This document shows, one piece after another, positions 28,068-37,129 of a stretch of DNA of 64,000 nt (within the stretch, counting starts at the first letter, position 1; every line of letters begins with the position of its first letter). This stretch comes from an uncultured Prevotellaceae bacterium. Lineage in GTDB: Bacteria; Bacteroidota; Bacteroidia; Bacteroidales; Bacteroidaceae. The notes under the pieces are model-generated. The model was given only the letters and a program-made list of their open reading frames with translations, was not told the DNA's origin and did not search any database. The stretch is taken from positions 1 to 64,000 of the forward strand of contig CAMHJQ010000009.1 of NCBI GenBank assembly GCA_946185485.1, in the 5' to 3' direction. The position numbers and the translations under genes were made by a program.

Positions 28068-30251
28068 TTAGTTCGCCATCTCGGAGAGGAATTTTATACG
28101 GACGAGGCGGATTTCGTCCTCAGAGCATTCGGCGCCAAGTTCCTGTAGGGCGTCCTCCAAAGAGTCGGTCTCACTCTCGGCGAAGTAGTCATAGATGTCA
28201 TCGACATGGTCCTCGTCCATCACTTCTTCCAAGAAGTAGTCGATATTCAGCTTCGTACCGCTGTAGACAATAGCCTCTACCTCGTCGAGCAGTTCCTCGA
28301 ACTCCAGCCCCTGGGCGGTAGCGATGTCGTCAAGGGCTATCTGGCGGTCAATGGCCTGGATGATCTTCACCTTCAAGATGGACTTCTTGGCCACCGTGCG
28401 GACGCGCAGGTCGCTATGACGCTCTATCTCGTTCTCGTCGCAGTAGCGCTTGATGAGGTCCACAAAATCTTTCGCATACGGCTGGCGCACCTTACCCTCG
28501 CCGACACCCTGGATATTCTTCAGCTCCTCCAGTGTGACAGGATAGTCGGTAGCCATCTGTTCGATGCTGACATCCTGGAAGATGACGTATGGCGGACGGT
28601 CGAGTTTCTTGCTGACCTTTTTGCGTAGGTCCTTCAGCATGGCGCTCAACGTGGGGTCAAGGGCACTGGTGCCTCCCTCGTGATCGGCAGAAGAATCGTA
28701 GTCCTCGTTATACTCGTGGTCCTCGACTATCATGAACGACTCCGGGTTCTTCATAAACTTCTTGCCAGCCGATGTTAATTTCAGCAGACCGTAGTTCTCG
28801 ACGTCTTTCTTCAGATAGCCCGCAATGAGCGCCTGCCGGATAACGGGATTCCAGTATTTCCTCTCAGTATTCTCCCCGATACCGAACAATTCGTGGTCCT
28901 GATGCTTGTGCGCCAGCAGTTCCTCGGTCTCCTGACCCGATACAAAGTCGATGATATAGTCGGAACGGAAATTCTCCTTCAGCGCATGGATAGCCTGTAG
29001 CACCATCACAAGCTGAGCCTTGGCCTCAATCTTCGTCTTCGGGTGCAGGCAGTTGTCACAGTTGTGACAATTGTCCTTGTCGTAGGTCTCGCCGAAATAG
29101 TTGAGTAGCATCTTGCGACGGCATACGGATGACTCGGCATATGCTGCCGTCTCAGCCAGCAACTGACGGCCAATGTCCTGCTCGGCAACGGGTTTACCCT
29201 CCATAAACTTGTCGAGCTTCTGCAAATCCTTCTGGGCATAGAACGTGATGCACATGCCCTCGCCGCCGTCGCGACCGGCACGCCCCGTCTCCTGGTAGTA
29301 ACCCTCCAGCGACTTAGGAATGTCGTAGTGGATGACGAAACGCACGTCGGGCTTGTCGATACCCATACCAAAGGCAATGGTAGCCACGATGACGTCAATC
29401 TCCTCCATCAGGAAGTCATCCTGCGTCTGCGAGCGGAGCGCGCTGTCGAGACCGGCATGATAGGGCGCCGCCTTGATGTCATTGGCTTTCAGCACCTCAG
29501 CCAGTTCCTCAACCTTCTTGCGCGAAAGACAATAGATGATGCCACTCTTGCCAGGATGCTGCTTGATGAACTTGATGATGTCCTTATCCACGTCATGCGT
29601 TTTCGGACGCACCTCATAATACAGGTTGGGACGGTTAAACGACGATTTGAACTCCACAGCATCCACAATGCCCAGATTCTTCTTGATGTCAGTACGTACC
29701 TTGTCTGTAGCGGTTGCAGTCAGTGCAATGACTGGAGCCTTGCCTATCTCGTTGATAATCGGACGGATGCGACGGTACTCCGGACGGAAATCGTGCCCCC
29801 ACTCAGAGATACAGTGGGCCTCGTCAATGGCGTAGAATGATATCTTGGCCTGACGCAGGAACTCCACGTTCTCCTCCTTCGTCAATGACTCAGGAGCCAC
29901 ATAGAGCAACTTGGTCTTGCCAGCCGTGATATCGGCCTTCACCTGGTCGATAGCCGACTTGTTGAGCGAAGAGTTCAGGTAATGTGCCGTGCCCTCCTCA
30001 CTCATCGAACTGATAACGTCGACCTGGTTTTTCATCAGCGCTATCAGCGGGGAGATGACAATAGCCGTGCCTTCCATCAGCAGCGACGGCAGCTGATAGC
30101 ACAGCGACTTGCCGCCGCCCGTCGGCATCAGTACAAAGGTGTCGTTGCCATCAAGCACGTTCTGGATGATGGCTTCCTGATCGCCCTTGAACTTGTCGAA
30201 ACCGAAGTATTTCTTAAGTGCTTCTGTTAGATTTTGTTTCTTGTTTGCCAT
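28068..30251 (-). CDS. recQ: ATP-dependent DNA helicase RecQ
   Basis: A 3'-5' helicase for recombination and fork repair. Walker A in MPTGGGKSLCYQLP near residue 45, the DEAH box in YAIDEAHCISEWGHDFRPEY, helicase motif VI in QETGRAGRDG, a zinc-binding cluster (CRRKMLLNYFGE, then CHNCDNC), an RQC winged helix and an HRDC domain (about 520-600), plus an acidic C-terminal extension. ATG 30251 gives 727 residues, normal for Bacteroidota. It follows clpX by 16 bases, so clpP-clpX-recQ form one transcript. Confidence 0.96.
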   Translation of the reverse strand: MANKKQNLTEALKKYFGFDKFKGDQEAIIQNVLDGNDTFVLMPTGGGKSLCYQLPSLLMEGTAIVISPLIALMKNQVDVISSMSEEGTAHYLNSSLNKSAIDQVKADITAGKTKLLYVAPESLTKEENVEFLRQAKISFYAIDEAHCISEWGHDFRPEYRRIRPIINEIGKAPVIALTATATDKVRTDIKKNLGIVDAVEFKSSFNRPNLYYEVRPKTHDVDKDIIKFIKQHPGKSGIIYCLSRKKVEELAEVLKANDIKAAPYHAGLDSALRSQTQDDFLMEEIDVIVATIAFGMGIDKPDVRFVIHYDIPKSLEGYYQETGRAGRDGGEGMCITFYAQKDLQKLDKFMEGKPVAEQDIGRQLLAETAAYAESSVCRRKMLLNYFGETYDKDNCHNCDNCLHPKTKIEAKAQLVMVLQAIHALKENFRSDYIIDFVSGQETEELLAHKHQDHELFGIGENTERKYWNPVIRQALIAGYLKKDVENYGLLKLTSAGKKFMKNPESFMIVEDHEYNEDYDSSADHEGGTSALDPTLSAMLKDLRKKVSKKLDRPPYVIFQDVSIEQMATDYPVTLEELKNIQGVGEGKVRQPYAKDFVDLIKRYCDENEIERHSDLRVRTVAKKSILKVKIIQAIDRQIALDDIATAQGLEFEELLDEVEAIVYSGTKLNIDYFLEEVMDEDHVDDIYDYFAESETDSLEDALQELGAECSEDEIRLVRIKFLSEMAN

Positions 30252-30267
30252 AGACTTTTTAGAGGTA

Positions 30268-31482
30268 TTATTGTAAGTGCGACTTATCAAGCTGCTCTTG
30301 GGCATACTTGGCGGTCACTTCAAAGGATTTTGTTCGTTTGGAGGGTATCTCAAACATAGCATCCATCATGATGTTCTCCACGATGGAACGCAAGCCACGG
30401 GCACCCAGTTTGTACTCCACCGCCTTGTCTACGATGAGCGTGAGTGCCTCTGGTGTGAAGGTGAGTTTGATGCCGTCCATCTCGAACAGCTTCTCGTACT
30501 GCTTAATGATGGAGTTCTTGGGTTCGGTCAGTATCTTGGTCAAGGCATCGCGGTCGAGCGGATTCAGATAGGTCAGCACGGGCAGACGACCGATAATCTC
30601 AGGAATCAGTCCGAACGACTTCAGGTCCTGCGGAGCAATATACTGCATCAGGTTCTCCTTGTCTATCTTACGCACGTTCTGCACCGAGTTGTAGCCCACT
30701 ACATGGGTGTTCAGGCGCTGGGCTATCTTGCGCTCAATGCCGTCAAAGGCACCACCGCAGATAAACAGGATGTCGCGGGTGTCTATCGAGATGTAGTCCT
30801 GGTCGGGGTGCTTGCGACCTCCCTTGGGGGGAACATTGACATTGGTACCCTCCAAGAGTTTGAGCAGTCCCTGCTGAACGCCCTCGCCGCTGACGTCACG
30901 GGTGATGGAGGGATTATCCGACTTACGGGCTATCTTGTCAATCTCATCGATAAAGACTATGCCGCGCTGCGTAGCCTCCACATTATAGTCAGCCACCTGC
31001 AGCAGTCGTGTGAGAATGCTCTCCACATCCTCGCCCACATAGCCAGCCTCCGTGAACACAGTGGCATCAACAATCGTAAACGGCACATCCAACTGTTTGG
31101 CAATGGTACGTGCCAGCAGCGTCTTGCCAGTACCCGTCGAACCCACCATGATGATGTTCGACTTCTCTATCTCCACCTCGTTGTCGTTCTTGGGCTGTTG
31201 CAGGCGCTTATAGTGGTTGTAGACTGCCACGCTCAGGTAGCGCTTAGCCTCGTCCTGACCGATGACATACTGATCCAGATACTCCTTGATTTCCTTGGGT
31301 TTGGGGATGCGCTTCAAGTTGAACTTGCTGTCCTTGTGACGGGCCTCAGGACCATAGCCATTGGCAGTGGCCACCTGATAGGCCTGCACGGCACAGTCCT
31401 CACAGATGCAGCCGTCCACACCGGTTATCAGCAGCTTCACCTCACGCTCAGAACGTCCACAGAAATTACACTTCTTTGCCAT
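30268..31482 (-). CDS. clpX: ATP-dependent Clp protease ATPase subunit ClpX
   Basis: AAA+ unfoldase that feeds substrates to ClpP. The N-terminal zinc domain has Cys5, Cys8, Cys27 and Cys30 (CNFCGR, CICEDC); Walker A is [12 protein letters not shown]; Walker B is [11 protein letters not shown]; the pore loop (GYVGED) and the C-terminal small domain are present. At 404 residues it is normal. Its first base overlaps the clpP stop, so the pair is translationally coupled. Confidence 0.97.
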   Translation of the reverse strand: MAKKCNFCGRSEREVKLLITGVDGCICEDCAVQAYQVATANGYGPEARHKDSKFNLKRIPKPKEIKEYLDQYVIGQDEAKRYLSVAVYNHYKRLQQPKNDNEVEIEKSNIIMVGSTGTGKTLLARTIAKQLDVPFTIVDATVFTEAGYVGEDVESILTRLLQVADYNVEATQRGIVFIDEIDKIARKSDNPSITRDVSGEGVQQGLLKLLEGTNVNVPPKGGRKHPDQDYISIDTRDILFICGGAFDGIERKIAQRLNTHVVGYNSVQNVRKIDKENLMQYIAPQDLKSFGLIPEIIGRLPVLTYLNPLDRDALTKILTEPKNSIIKQYEKLFEMDGIKLTFTPEALTLIVDKAVEYKLGARGLRSIVENIMMDAMFEIPSKRTKSFEVTAKYAQEQLDKSHLQ

Positions 31483-32150
31483 TATTTCTTCTTCAGCACC
31501 TGGTCAATCATTCCATATTCTTTGGCTTCCTCAGCAGTCATCCAGTAGTTGCGGTCGGAGTCGTTCCACACCTTGTCGTAGGGTGTGTGAGAATGCTCAG
31601 AGATGATAGTATACAGCTCCTTCTTGAACTTCATAATCTCCTTGGCCTCAATCTCGATATCCGAAGCCTGCCCCTGAACACCACCCAACGGCTGGTGAAT
31701 CATGACGCGGCTGTGTGGCAATGCCGAACGCTTACCCTCCGTACCGGCCACCAGCAGCACGGCAGCCATCGAGGCGGCCATACCCGTACAGATAGTAGCC
31801 ACGTCGCTGGAGATAAACTGCATGGTGTCGTAGATGCCGAGACCAGCCGTTACGCTGCCACCGGGAGAATTCAGGTAGATAGAGATGTCCTTGCCCGAGT
31901 CCACCGAGTCCAGATAGAGCAACTGGGCCTGCAGCGTGTTGGCAGTGTAGTCGTCAATCTGGGTACCCAGAAAGATGATGCGGTCCATCATCAATCGTGA
32001 AAAGACATCCATCTGGGTAACGTTCAACTGACGCTCTTCCAGGATGTACGGGTTCAAATACTGGGCCTGCGCACTCATCACCTCATCGAGCACTAGACCG
32101 TTGATACCTAAATGCTTCGTAGCATATTTTCTGAAATCGTTATTCATCAT
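31482..32150 (-). CDS. clpP: ATP-dependent Clp protease proteolytic subunit ClpP
   Basis: Tetradecameric serine protease partner of ClpX. The catalytic Ser is in [14 protein letters not shown] and the His in MIHQPLGG; the Asp lies in the downstream handle region. The frame extends upstream, but two adjacent ATGs (32150, 32147) before [13 protein letters not shown] give about 221 residues, as expected. A TAATTTTG promoter element lies about 60 bases upstream, inside the tig terminator region, so clpP can be expressed apart from tig. Confidence 0.96.
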   Translation of the reverse strand: MMNNDFRKYATKHLGINGLVLDEVMSAQAQYLNPYILEERQLNVTQMDVFSRLMMDRIIFLGTQIDDYTANTLQAQLLYLDSVDSGKDISIYLNSPGGSVTAGLGIYDTMQFISSDVATICTGMAASMAAVLLVAGTEGKRSALPHSRVMIHQPLGGVQGQASDIEIEAKEIMKFKKELYTIISEHSHTPYDKVWNDSDRNYWMTAEEAKEYGMIDQVLKKK

Positions 32151-32210
32151 TTCTTTCTCCTTTAATAATGCAAAGGGTGCATTTACCACCCTTTATTGAA
32201 AACGTAGATA

Positions 32211-32240
32211 CAAAATTACGAAAAAAAGTCGGAACGCAAA
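32211..32240 (-). promoter_or_regulatory. Promoter of clpP-clpX-recQ
   Basis: On the minus strand TAATTTTG (32218-32211), with TTTG (32240-32237) 18 bp upstream. The -33 box lies in the loop of the tig terminator. Confidence 0.6.
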
Positions 32241-32253
32241 GCATCCCGACTCT
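32221..32253 (-). terminator. Terminator after tig
   Basis: AGTCGG (32227-32232) pairs with CCGACT (32246-32251); wobble pairs extend the stem to a short loop, and on the minus strand a T7 run follows. A-rich and T-rich flanks make it possibly bidirectional. Confidence 0.75.
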
Positions 32254-32288
32254 TTTTTTTGGTTAAAGAAATATAATTGCCTTTTTTT

Positions 32289-33638
32289 TTACTTTTCTTG
32301 CATCAGTTTCTGGAAGTCTTCCATCGTGATTGACTTCTCGTCCAATTTCACGACATTCTTCAAGGCAGCAATCAGCTTGACATCGACGGCGCGGTCAACA
32401 ATGCCATCAACGTTCTCGCGCTTCTTCAGCATCTCCTGAGCATAGTTCTCCAGATACTCATCGGGAATGTTCGACATACCATACTGGGCGAACTGGGCAC
32501 GGGCTGCCTCCTTGGCTACGGCCTTCAGGTCGGCATCTTCGACCTTGATGTTCTGAGCAACTACCAGTTGCTCCTTCATCAGGTGCCAACCCAGCTCCTT
32601 GATGCTGGCCTCGAAGTTCTTCTCGACATACTCCTCAGCGTCCTTGCGGTCCTTGTTGTTCTGAATCATCACGCGCTTCAGGATGGCCTCGGGGAATTCC
32701 AGCTTGCCAACCTTCTTCTCCAGATGGGCACGGACGTCCTGCAGGAACTTATAATCAGAGTCGGTCTTGAACTGCTGGGCAATCATGTCGGCAATCTTCT
32801 GGCGGAACTCCTTCTCGTCCTTGACATTGCCCTCCCCAAATACCTGATCAAACAGCTGCTGGTTAACCTCGGCCTTGACAAAGCGGGAAATTTCGGTAAT
32901 CTGGAACGTGAAGTCGCCCGTATGCTCAGCCACCTGGTCTTTCTCAATCTTCAGCAGGCTGCTCACCTCGACGTCGCTCTCGGGATAGGCCTTACGGGGA
33001 TTCCAAGTGATGATGTCGCCCAGCTTACAGCCGTCAAACAACTTCTTCTGGTCGTCCGCCTTCATATATTGAGGCATCAGCACGGCGTCAGCTACCTCGA
33101 TGGTGCCATCAACTTCGCGCAGGTCACCCTTCAGCATGTCGCGCTGCTCGGGGTCGAACTGCTCAGTTTTCTGGTACTCACCAGATCGGCTCTGGTACAT
33201 CTCCACCTGCTGGTCAACCAACTTGTCCTCAACAGTGATATTATAATAGGGCACCTTGTCCTTGGCGTTCAACTGAGCCTCAAAGGCTGGAGCCACGGCG
33301 ATATCGAATTTAAAGGTCAGGGGAGCATCACCTTCGAAGTCAAGCACTTCCTGCTGTTCGCTGGGAAGGGGCTCGCCGAGCATCTGTATCTTGTTCTCGC
33401 GTACATAGTCGTACAGTTTCTCGCCCAGCATCTTGTTGACCACGTCAACCTTGACACTTGTACCAAACTGGCGCTTAATCATGCCCATCGGGGCCTGGCC
33501 GGGACGGAATCCGGGAATATTAGCGCGCTTGCGATAGTCTTTCAGGGTCTTCTCGACCTCAGGCTGATAGTCAGCCGTCTCCAACGTAATGGTCATCAAG
33601 CCATTGATCTTGTCAGGAGCTTCAAATTGAATATTCAT
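32289..33638 (-). CDS. tig: Trigger factor-like ribosome-associated chaperone
   Basis: Ribosome-bound chaperone for nascent chains. The ribosome-binding N-domain has the signature-like loop GFRPGQAPMGMIKRQFG near residue 45; a poorly conserved middle (PPIase-like) domain and a long helical C-domain follow. At 449 residues it is near the family's usual 430-450. It sits upstream of clpP on the same strand, as in many bacteria. A TACCTTTG element lies about 45 bases before the ATG. Confidence 0.93.
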   Translation of the reverse strand: MNIQFEAPDKINGLMTITLETADYQPEVEKTLKDYRKRANIPGFRPGQAPMGMIKRQFGTSVKVDVVNKMLGEKLYDYVRENKIQMLGEPLPSEQQEVLDFEGDAPLTFKFDIAVAPAFEAQLNAKDKVPYYNITVEDKLVDQQVEMYQSRSGEYQKTEQFDPEQRDMLKGDLREVDGTIEVADAVLMPQYMKADDQKKLFDGCKLGDIITWNPRKAYPESDVEVSSLLKIEKDQVAEHTGDFTFQITEISRFVKAEVNQQLFDQVFGEGNVKDEKEFRQKIADMIAQQFKTDSDYKFLQDVRAHLEKKVGKLEFPEAILKRVMIQNNKDRKDAEEYVEKNFEASIKELGWHLMKEQLVVAQNIKVEDADLKAVAKEAARAQFAQYGMSNIPDEYLENYAQEMLKKRENVDGIVDRAVDVKLIAALKNVVKLDEKSITMEDFQKLMQEK

Positions 33639-33683
33639 TGTCTCTTTATACCTTATTTATTATATATATGCGATTTGAGCGTG

Positions 33684-33691
33684 CAAAGGTA
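33684..33691 (-). promoter_or_regulatory. -7 element TACCTTTG upstream of tig
   Basis: A TACCTTTG on the minus strand, 46 bases upstream of the tig ATG. Upstream of it is a degenerate CTCTTAC-like repeat (33701-33731) that hides any -33 box. Confidence 0.6.
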
Positions 33692-33740
33692 CAAAATTTC
33701 TCTTACCTCTTACTCTCCGCCTCTCACCTCTTAAGAATTA

Positions 33741-34601
33741 TTAACTTTCTTCTTCTCGTCTACGCTGTTCTTCTAAGGCAGAGAAATCCTTTTGGCGCAA
33801 TACAAACGACTCCGTCAGATAGTTCTTGCGCACCACCGGATTGGCTGCCAATTCCTCCGGCGAACCTTGGAACAGGATGCGACCCTCAAACAGCAGGTAG
33901 GCACGATTGGTAATACACAGTGTGTCCTCAACATTATGGTCGGTAATCAAGATACCGATATTCTTGTCCTTCAGTTTCCACACGATGAACTGGATGTCCT
34001 CAACGGCAATGGGGTCCACACCGGCAAACGGCTCGTCAAGCATGATGAACTTTGGTTCGATGGCCAGACAGCGAGCTATTTCTGTACGACGGCGCTCACC
34101 ACCCGATAGACGGTCACCCGTATTCCTGCGTACCTTCTCCAAACGGAACTCCTTAATCAGGCTCTCCAGTTTCTCCAACTGATAGTCGCGGGGTTTGCCC
34201 GTCATCTCCAAGACACTCAGGATATTATCCTCCACCGTCATCTTGCGGAATACCGAGGCTTCCTGAGCCAAATAGCCGATACCGGCACGGGCACGCTTGT
34301 ATACCGGATAGGTCGTCACTTCCTCATCGCCCAGATAAATATGTCCACCATTGGGAACTATGAGTCCTGTTGTCATGTAGAACGACGTGGTTTTTCCGGC
34401 ACCGTTCGGTCCCAGCAGACCGACAATTTCGCCCTGCTTGACATTAAACGACACATCGTTAACCACCGTACGTTTACCATAAATCTTCACCAGTCCTTCC
34501 GCACGCAGCACAAGACTCTCCCTCGCCTGGCGGTCTGAGTGAGGCATACTGTCCTGCTCTTTCTGCGGTTGTTCTGTCTGTATGTTCATCGTTTCATCCA
34601 T
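33741..34601 (-). CDS. lptB: LPS export ABC transporter ATP-binding protein
   Basis: ATPase that powers LPS extraction by LptFG. Walker [13 protein letters not shown]-loop [14 protein letters not shown], signature [13 protein letters not shown], Walker [14 protein letters not shown] and the H-loop [10 protein letters not shown] all match LptB closely. An extra N-terminal stretch of 25-35 residues precedes the ABC fold. Start codons at 34601 and 34589 are both possible; with 34601 the mRNA would be nearly leaderless, because TACCTTTG ends nine bases away. It diverges from mlaE through a mirrored promoter. Confidence 0.93.
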   Translation of the reverse strand: MDETMNIQTEQPQKEQDSMPHSDRQARESLVLRAEGLVKIYGKRTVVNDVSFNVKQGEIVGLLGPNGAGKTTSFYMTTGLIVPNGGHIYLGDEEVTTYPVYKRARAGIGYLAQEASVFRKMTVEDNILSVLEMTGKPRDYQLEKLESLIKEFRLEKVRRNTGDRLSGGERRRTEIARCLAIEPKFIMLDEPFAGVDPIAVEDIQFIVWKLKDKNIGILITDHNVEDTLCITNRAYLLFEGRILFQGSPEELAANPVVRKNYLTESFVLRQKDFSALEEQRRREEES

Positions 34602-34609
34602 ATCGGTTG

Positions 34610-34617
34610 CAAAGGTA
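34610..34617 (-). promoter_or_regulatory. -7 element of lptB (mirror copy of the mlaE promoter)
   Basis: The minus strand reads TACCTTTGCAACCGATATGG, the last bases being the lptB start. The mlaE side reads the same with one change. Three GTTCAAA heptads (34626-34646) sit just upstream. Confidence 0.7.
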
Positions 34618-34625
34618 CGACAATC

Positions 34626-34728
34626 TTTGAACTTTGAACTTTGAACGATGAGCTTTATCACAGTACGTTAGTGATATTTAACACTTTGGCAAATCACAAA
34701 GTTCAAAGTTCAAAGCCCAAAGCTCAAA
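34626..34728. repeat. Inverted pair of TTTGAAC heptad arrays between lptB and mlaE
   Basis: Three TTTGAAC units (34626-34646) and four GTTCAAA-type units (34701-34728) lie in opposite orientation, each directly upstream of a TACCTTTG element. Between them is a dyad TATCAC (34656-34661) / GTGATA (34671-34676). Confidence 0.8.
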
Positions 34729-34737
34729 GAAAATGAC

Positions 34738-34745
34738 TACCTTTG
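34738..34745 (+). promoter_or_regulatory. -7 element of mlaE-mlaF
   Basis: TACCTTTG lies nine bases before ATG 34754, implying a leader of only a few bases. It lies inside the longer open frame that begins at 34733, which argues against that earlier start. Confidence 0.7.
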
Positions 34746-34753
34746 CACCCGAT

Positions 34754-35506
34754 ATGGTGAAATTACTACAAAAATGGCTGACAACGCTCGGCAAGTTCGT
34801 CATACTGATGGGACGCACTTTTTCGGTGCCTGAACGTTTTCGGATGTTTTGGAAACAATATGTCAAGGAGATGGCCCAGTTGGGTGTCAACTCCATTGGC
34901 ATTGTACTTTTGATATCTTTCTTTATCGGTGCCGTCATCTGCATCCAGATGAAACTGAACATCCAGTCGCCTTGGATGCCCCGCTGGGTCAGCGGCTACA
35001 CAACCCGTGAAATCATGCTGCTGGAGTTCTCAAGTTCCATCATGTGTCTGATTCTGGCAGGAAAGGTTGGCTCGAACATCGCCTCTGAAATCGGCACCAT
35101 GCGTGTCACGCAACAGATTGACGCCCTCGACATCATGGGTGTCAACTCGGCATGTTATCTCATTCTGCCCAAGATATTAGGCATGCTGACCATTATGCCA
35201 CTACTGGTCATCTTCTCGTCAGCCATGGGTATCATGGGAGCCTACGGCACGGCCTTTCTTGGAGGCATCATCGTACCTGATGACCTAACGTTGGGTTTGC
35301 AGCACGACTTTAAGTCGTGGTTTGTATGGATGTCCATCATCAAGAGCCTCTTCTTTGCCTTCATTATCTCTGCCGTACCCTCCTATTTCGGCTATACCGT
35401 AGAAGGAGGATCGGTCAATGTGGGTAAGGCGTCGACAGATGCCGTGGTAAGTTCCAGTGTACTGATTCTTTGTAGTGATGTTTTCTTGACCGAGCTGTTA
35501 TCATGA
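34754..35506 (+). CDS. mlaE: MlaE-type phospholipid transport permease
   Basis: Inner-membrane permease of the Mla/TTG2 lipid transport system that maintains outer-membrane asymmetry. Five or six hydrophobic segments and the family's central sequence (EFSSSIMCLILAGKVGSNIA, EIGTMRVTQQIDALDIMGV) are clear. ATG 34754 (VKLLQKWLTTLGKF) gives 250 residues; an upstream ATG at 34733 would include the promoter. Its last codons overlap mlaF by four bases. No MlaD substrate-binding gene follows in the window. Confidence 0.9.
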   Translation: MVKLLQKWLTTLGKFVILMGRTFSVPERFRMFWKQYVKEMAQLGVNSIGIVLLISFFIGAVICIQMKLNIQSPWMPRWVSGYTTREIMLLEFSSSIMCLILAGKVGSNIASEIGTMRVTQQIDALDIMGVNSACYLILPKILGMLTIMPLLVIFSSAMGIMGAYGTAFLGGIIVPDDLTLGLQHDFKSWFVWMSIIKSLFFAFIISAVPSYFGYTVEGGSVNVGKASTDAVVSSSVLILCSDVFLTELLS

Positions 35507-36267
35507 TAGAAGTAAAGAACCTATATAAGAGTTTTGGCGACATTGAGGTACTGAAGGATATCTCGACCATTTTTGAGGATGGTAAGACCAACCTCATCAT
35601 CGGCCAGAGTGGCAGTGGCAAAACCGTACTCATGAAGAACCTGGTGGGACTCTTCGACCCCACCAAGGGACAGATTCTTTATGACGGGCGTGATTTTGTG
35701 CTCATGTCCAAGCAGGAAAAGGTACTCATGCGCCGCGAGATGGGCATGATATTCCAGTCGGCAGCACTCTTCGACTCGCTGACGGTGCTGGAGAACGTGA
35801 TGTTCCCGCTTGACATGTTTTCCTCCATGAACCTGCGTGAACGGCAGCGAAGAGCCATGGACTGCCTCGACCGCGTCAATCTGGTAGGTGCAGAGGAGAA
35901 GTTTCCCGGAGAGATTTCCGGCGGTATGCAGAAGCGCGTAGCCATTGCCCGTGCCATTGCCTTGAATCCCAAATACCTGTTTTGTGACGAGCCGAATAGT
36001 GGTCTAGACCCTAAGACATCGCTGATTATTGATGATCTGCTGCATTCCATTACTCAGGAATTCAAGATGACCACCATCATCAATACCCACGACATGAACT
36101 CCGTCATGGGTATCGGTGAGAACATCATCTTCATCTACGAAGGGCATAAGGAATGGCAAGGCGTGTCGGCAGACATTATGAGGTCGACCAACAAACGCCT
36201 CACCGACTTCATCTTCGCCTCTGACCTGTTGAAAGAGATGCGTGAGGCCATCACCAGCCAGCATTAG
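35503..36267 (+). CDS. mlaF: MlaF-type phospholipid transport ATP-binding protein
   Basis: ABC ATPase partner of MlaE. Walker A GQSGSGKTVLMK, signature ISGGMQKRVAIARA, Walker B YLFCDEPNSGLDP and H-loop NTHDMNSV are intact; 254 residues is normal. The ATGA overlap with mlaE indicates coupled translation. Downstream, 36291-36334 holds an imperfect hairpin that may end the transcript and also contains an FNR/CRP-like palindrome. Confidence 0.93.
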   Translation: MIEVKNLYKSFGDIEVLKDISTIFEDGKTNLIIGQSGSGKTVLMKNLVGLFDPTKGQILYDGRDFVLMSKQEKVLMRREMGMIFQSAALFDSLTVLENVMFPLDMFSSMNLRERQRRAMDCLDRVNLVGAEEKFPGEISGGMQKRVAIARAIALNPKYLFCDEPNSGLDPKTSLIIDDLLHSITQEFKMTTIINTHDMNSVMGIGENIIFIYEGHKEWQGVSADIMRSTNKRLTDFIFASDLLKEMREAITSQH

Positions 36268-36320
36268 TATTTCTCTTTTTCCACTCCCGATTGACCTGCA
36301 TCAACGAAAGCCCAATTCCG

Positions 36321-36334
36321 TTGACACAGGTCAA
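36321..36334. promoter_or_regulatory. CRP/FNR-family-type palindrome TTGAC-N4-GTCAA
   Basis: TTGACACAGGTCAA has two perfect 5-bp half-sites separated by four bases, the spacing typical of FNR/HcpR-type regulators. Its centre is about 80 bases before the expected start of the small gene at 36491. The same bases also form one arm of a hairpin with 36291-36306. Confidence 0.45.
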
Positions 36335-36370
36335 AATAAAGGCTGTTAACGTAAACAATTCGCTTTTTTG

Positions 36371-36402
36371 CTTGCAGGAGAACCAAAAACGTCGTACCTT
36401 TG
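36371..36402 (+). promoter_or_regulatory. Promoter of the 32-codon gene
   Basis: CTTG (36371-36374), 20 bp, then TACCTTTG (36395-36402). The leader to the ATG is about 80 bases and includes a GCTGC/GCAGC hairpin. Confidence 0.7.
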
Positions 36403-36490
36403 CATCGTCAAAAAGAGATAAGAGCTGCCGAGCGAAGCAGCAAGTAAGGATAACAAAGGATAACAATTAAAAGAAAGAAAGGGTAAAAAG

Positions 36491-36589
36491 ATGATGAAAA
36501 AGTTAATTAACAAATGGCTCAAAAGCGAAGCCTACACAGAGTATTGCAACAACATCGCAAGATTGTATAATTATCGTACGACAAATTAA
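36491..36589 (+). CDS. Small basic protein of 32 residues
   Basis: A short frame, not matched to a family: two Met codons, then KKLINKWLKSEAYTEYCNNI and ARLYNYRTTN. It is basic and amphipathic, with aromatic residues. Support for being real: its own consensus promoter, a purine-rich AAGAAAGAAAGGG segment five bases before the ATG, and a clean terminator six bases after the stop. An FNR-like box is upstream. It could be a small regulator, a membrane-associated peptide or a leader product; function unknown. Confidence 0.6.
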   Translation: MMKKLINKWLKSEAYTEYCNNIARLYNYRTTN

Positions 36590-36594
36590 AGAAG

Positions 36595-36630
36595 CGGATT
36601 GATTCCAACGGAAATCAATCCGTTTTATTT
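36595..36630 (+). terminator. Terminator of the 32-codon gene
   Basis: CGGATTGATT (36595-36604) pairs perfectly with AATCAATCCG (36613-36622) over an eight-base loop, followed by TTTTATTT. Confidence 0.85.
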
Positions 36631-36703
36631 ATTGTTTACTGAGTTAAACACAAGAACTGTCATGAGTATGGTCACCGCACCCACATGACATCGCAATAAT
36701 TCT

Positions 36704-37123
36704 TTATTTCATCAGCCACTTTCCATTGCGCTCAATCATAGGGACGGTTATTTCCTCCTGCGTAGAGTCGCCATAGCACAGAATCAGGAAAGCGTAAGTG
36801 AGATGGAGTGAAGAATCGCGTCGTCCTACATTGTCAGACACCTGTACCTCGTGCAAGCCATTGTGCTTGTCGAGCATGTCAGCACGATATTGATTGATGG
36901 CCATCAGCAACTGAGCACGATAGTTGTCAGGCAGACTGTCAGCATCGGCCTTGCCCTGCAGGAACTCGGCAGGGCGGTCGTCGACCAAGCACTGATAGTA
37001 AGTACGGGCAGCTCGAGCCGCTTGCTCCTCAGGCGTCACCTCAGAACAAGCCCATAGAAAGGTAATGGCATATAGTGAAAAGAGTATTATTTGCTTCCGC
37101 AAAGAGCTCGTCATAAACTTCAA
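36704..37123 (-). CDS. Small lipoprotein, DUF4878/NTF2-like (tentative)
   Basis: A 139-residue predicted lipoprotein: hydrophobic segment IILFSLYAITFLWAC with the lipobox Cys at residue 26. The rest (AARAARTYYQCLVDDRPAEF, then a beta-strand half ending ITVPMIERNGKWLMK) resembles short NTF2-like DUF4878 lipoproteins, which end in a similar W-LMK strand. Start codons at 37123 and 37114 are both possible. It begins six bases after the der stop, at the end of the yceD-der run. The role is unknown. Confidence 0.7.
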   Translation of the reverse strand: MKFMTSSLRKQIILFSLYAITFLWACSEVTPEEQAARAARTYYQCLVDDRPAEFLQGKADADSLPDNYRAQLLMAINQYRADMLDKHNGLHEVQVSDNVGRRDSSLHLTYAFLILCYGDSTQEEITVPMIERNGKWLMK

Positions 37124-37129
37124 GGAACT

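Noticed and set aside
36291..36334. Plain terminator of mlaF
   Set aside because: The stem has a 3x3 internal loop and no T-run; the TTGAC-N4-GTCAA palindrome inside it is as plausible, so it was recorded as a regulatory site only.
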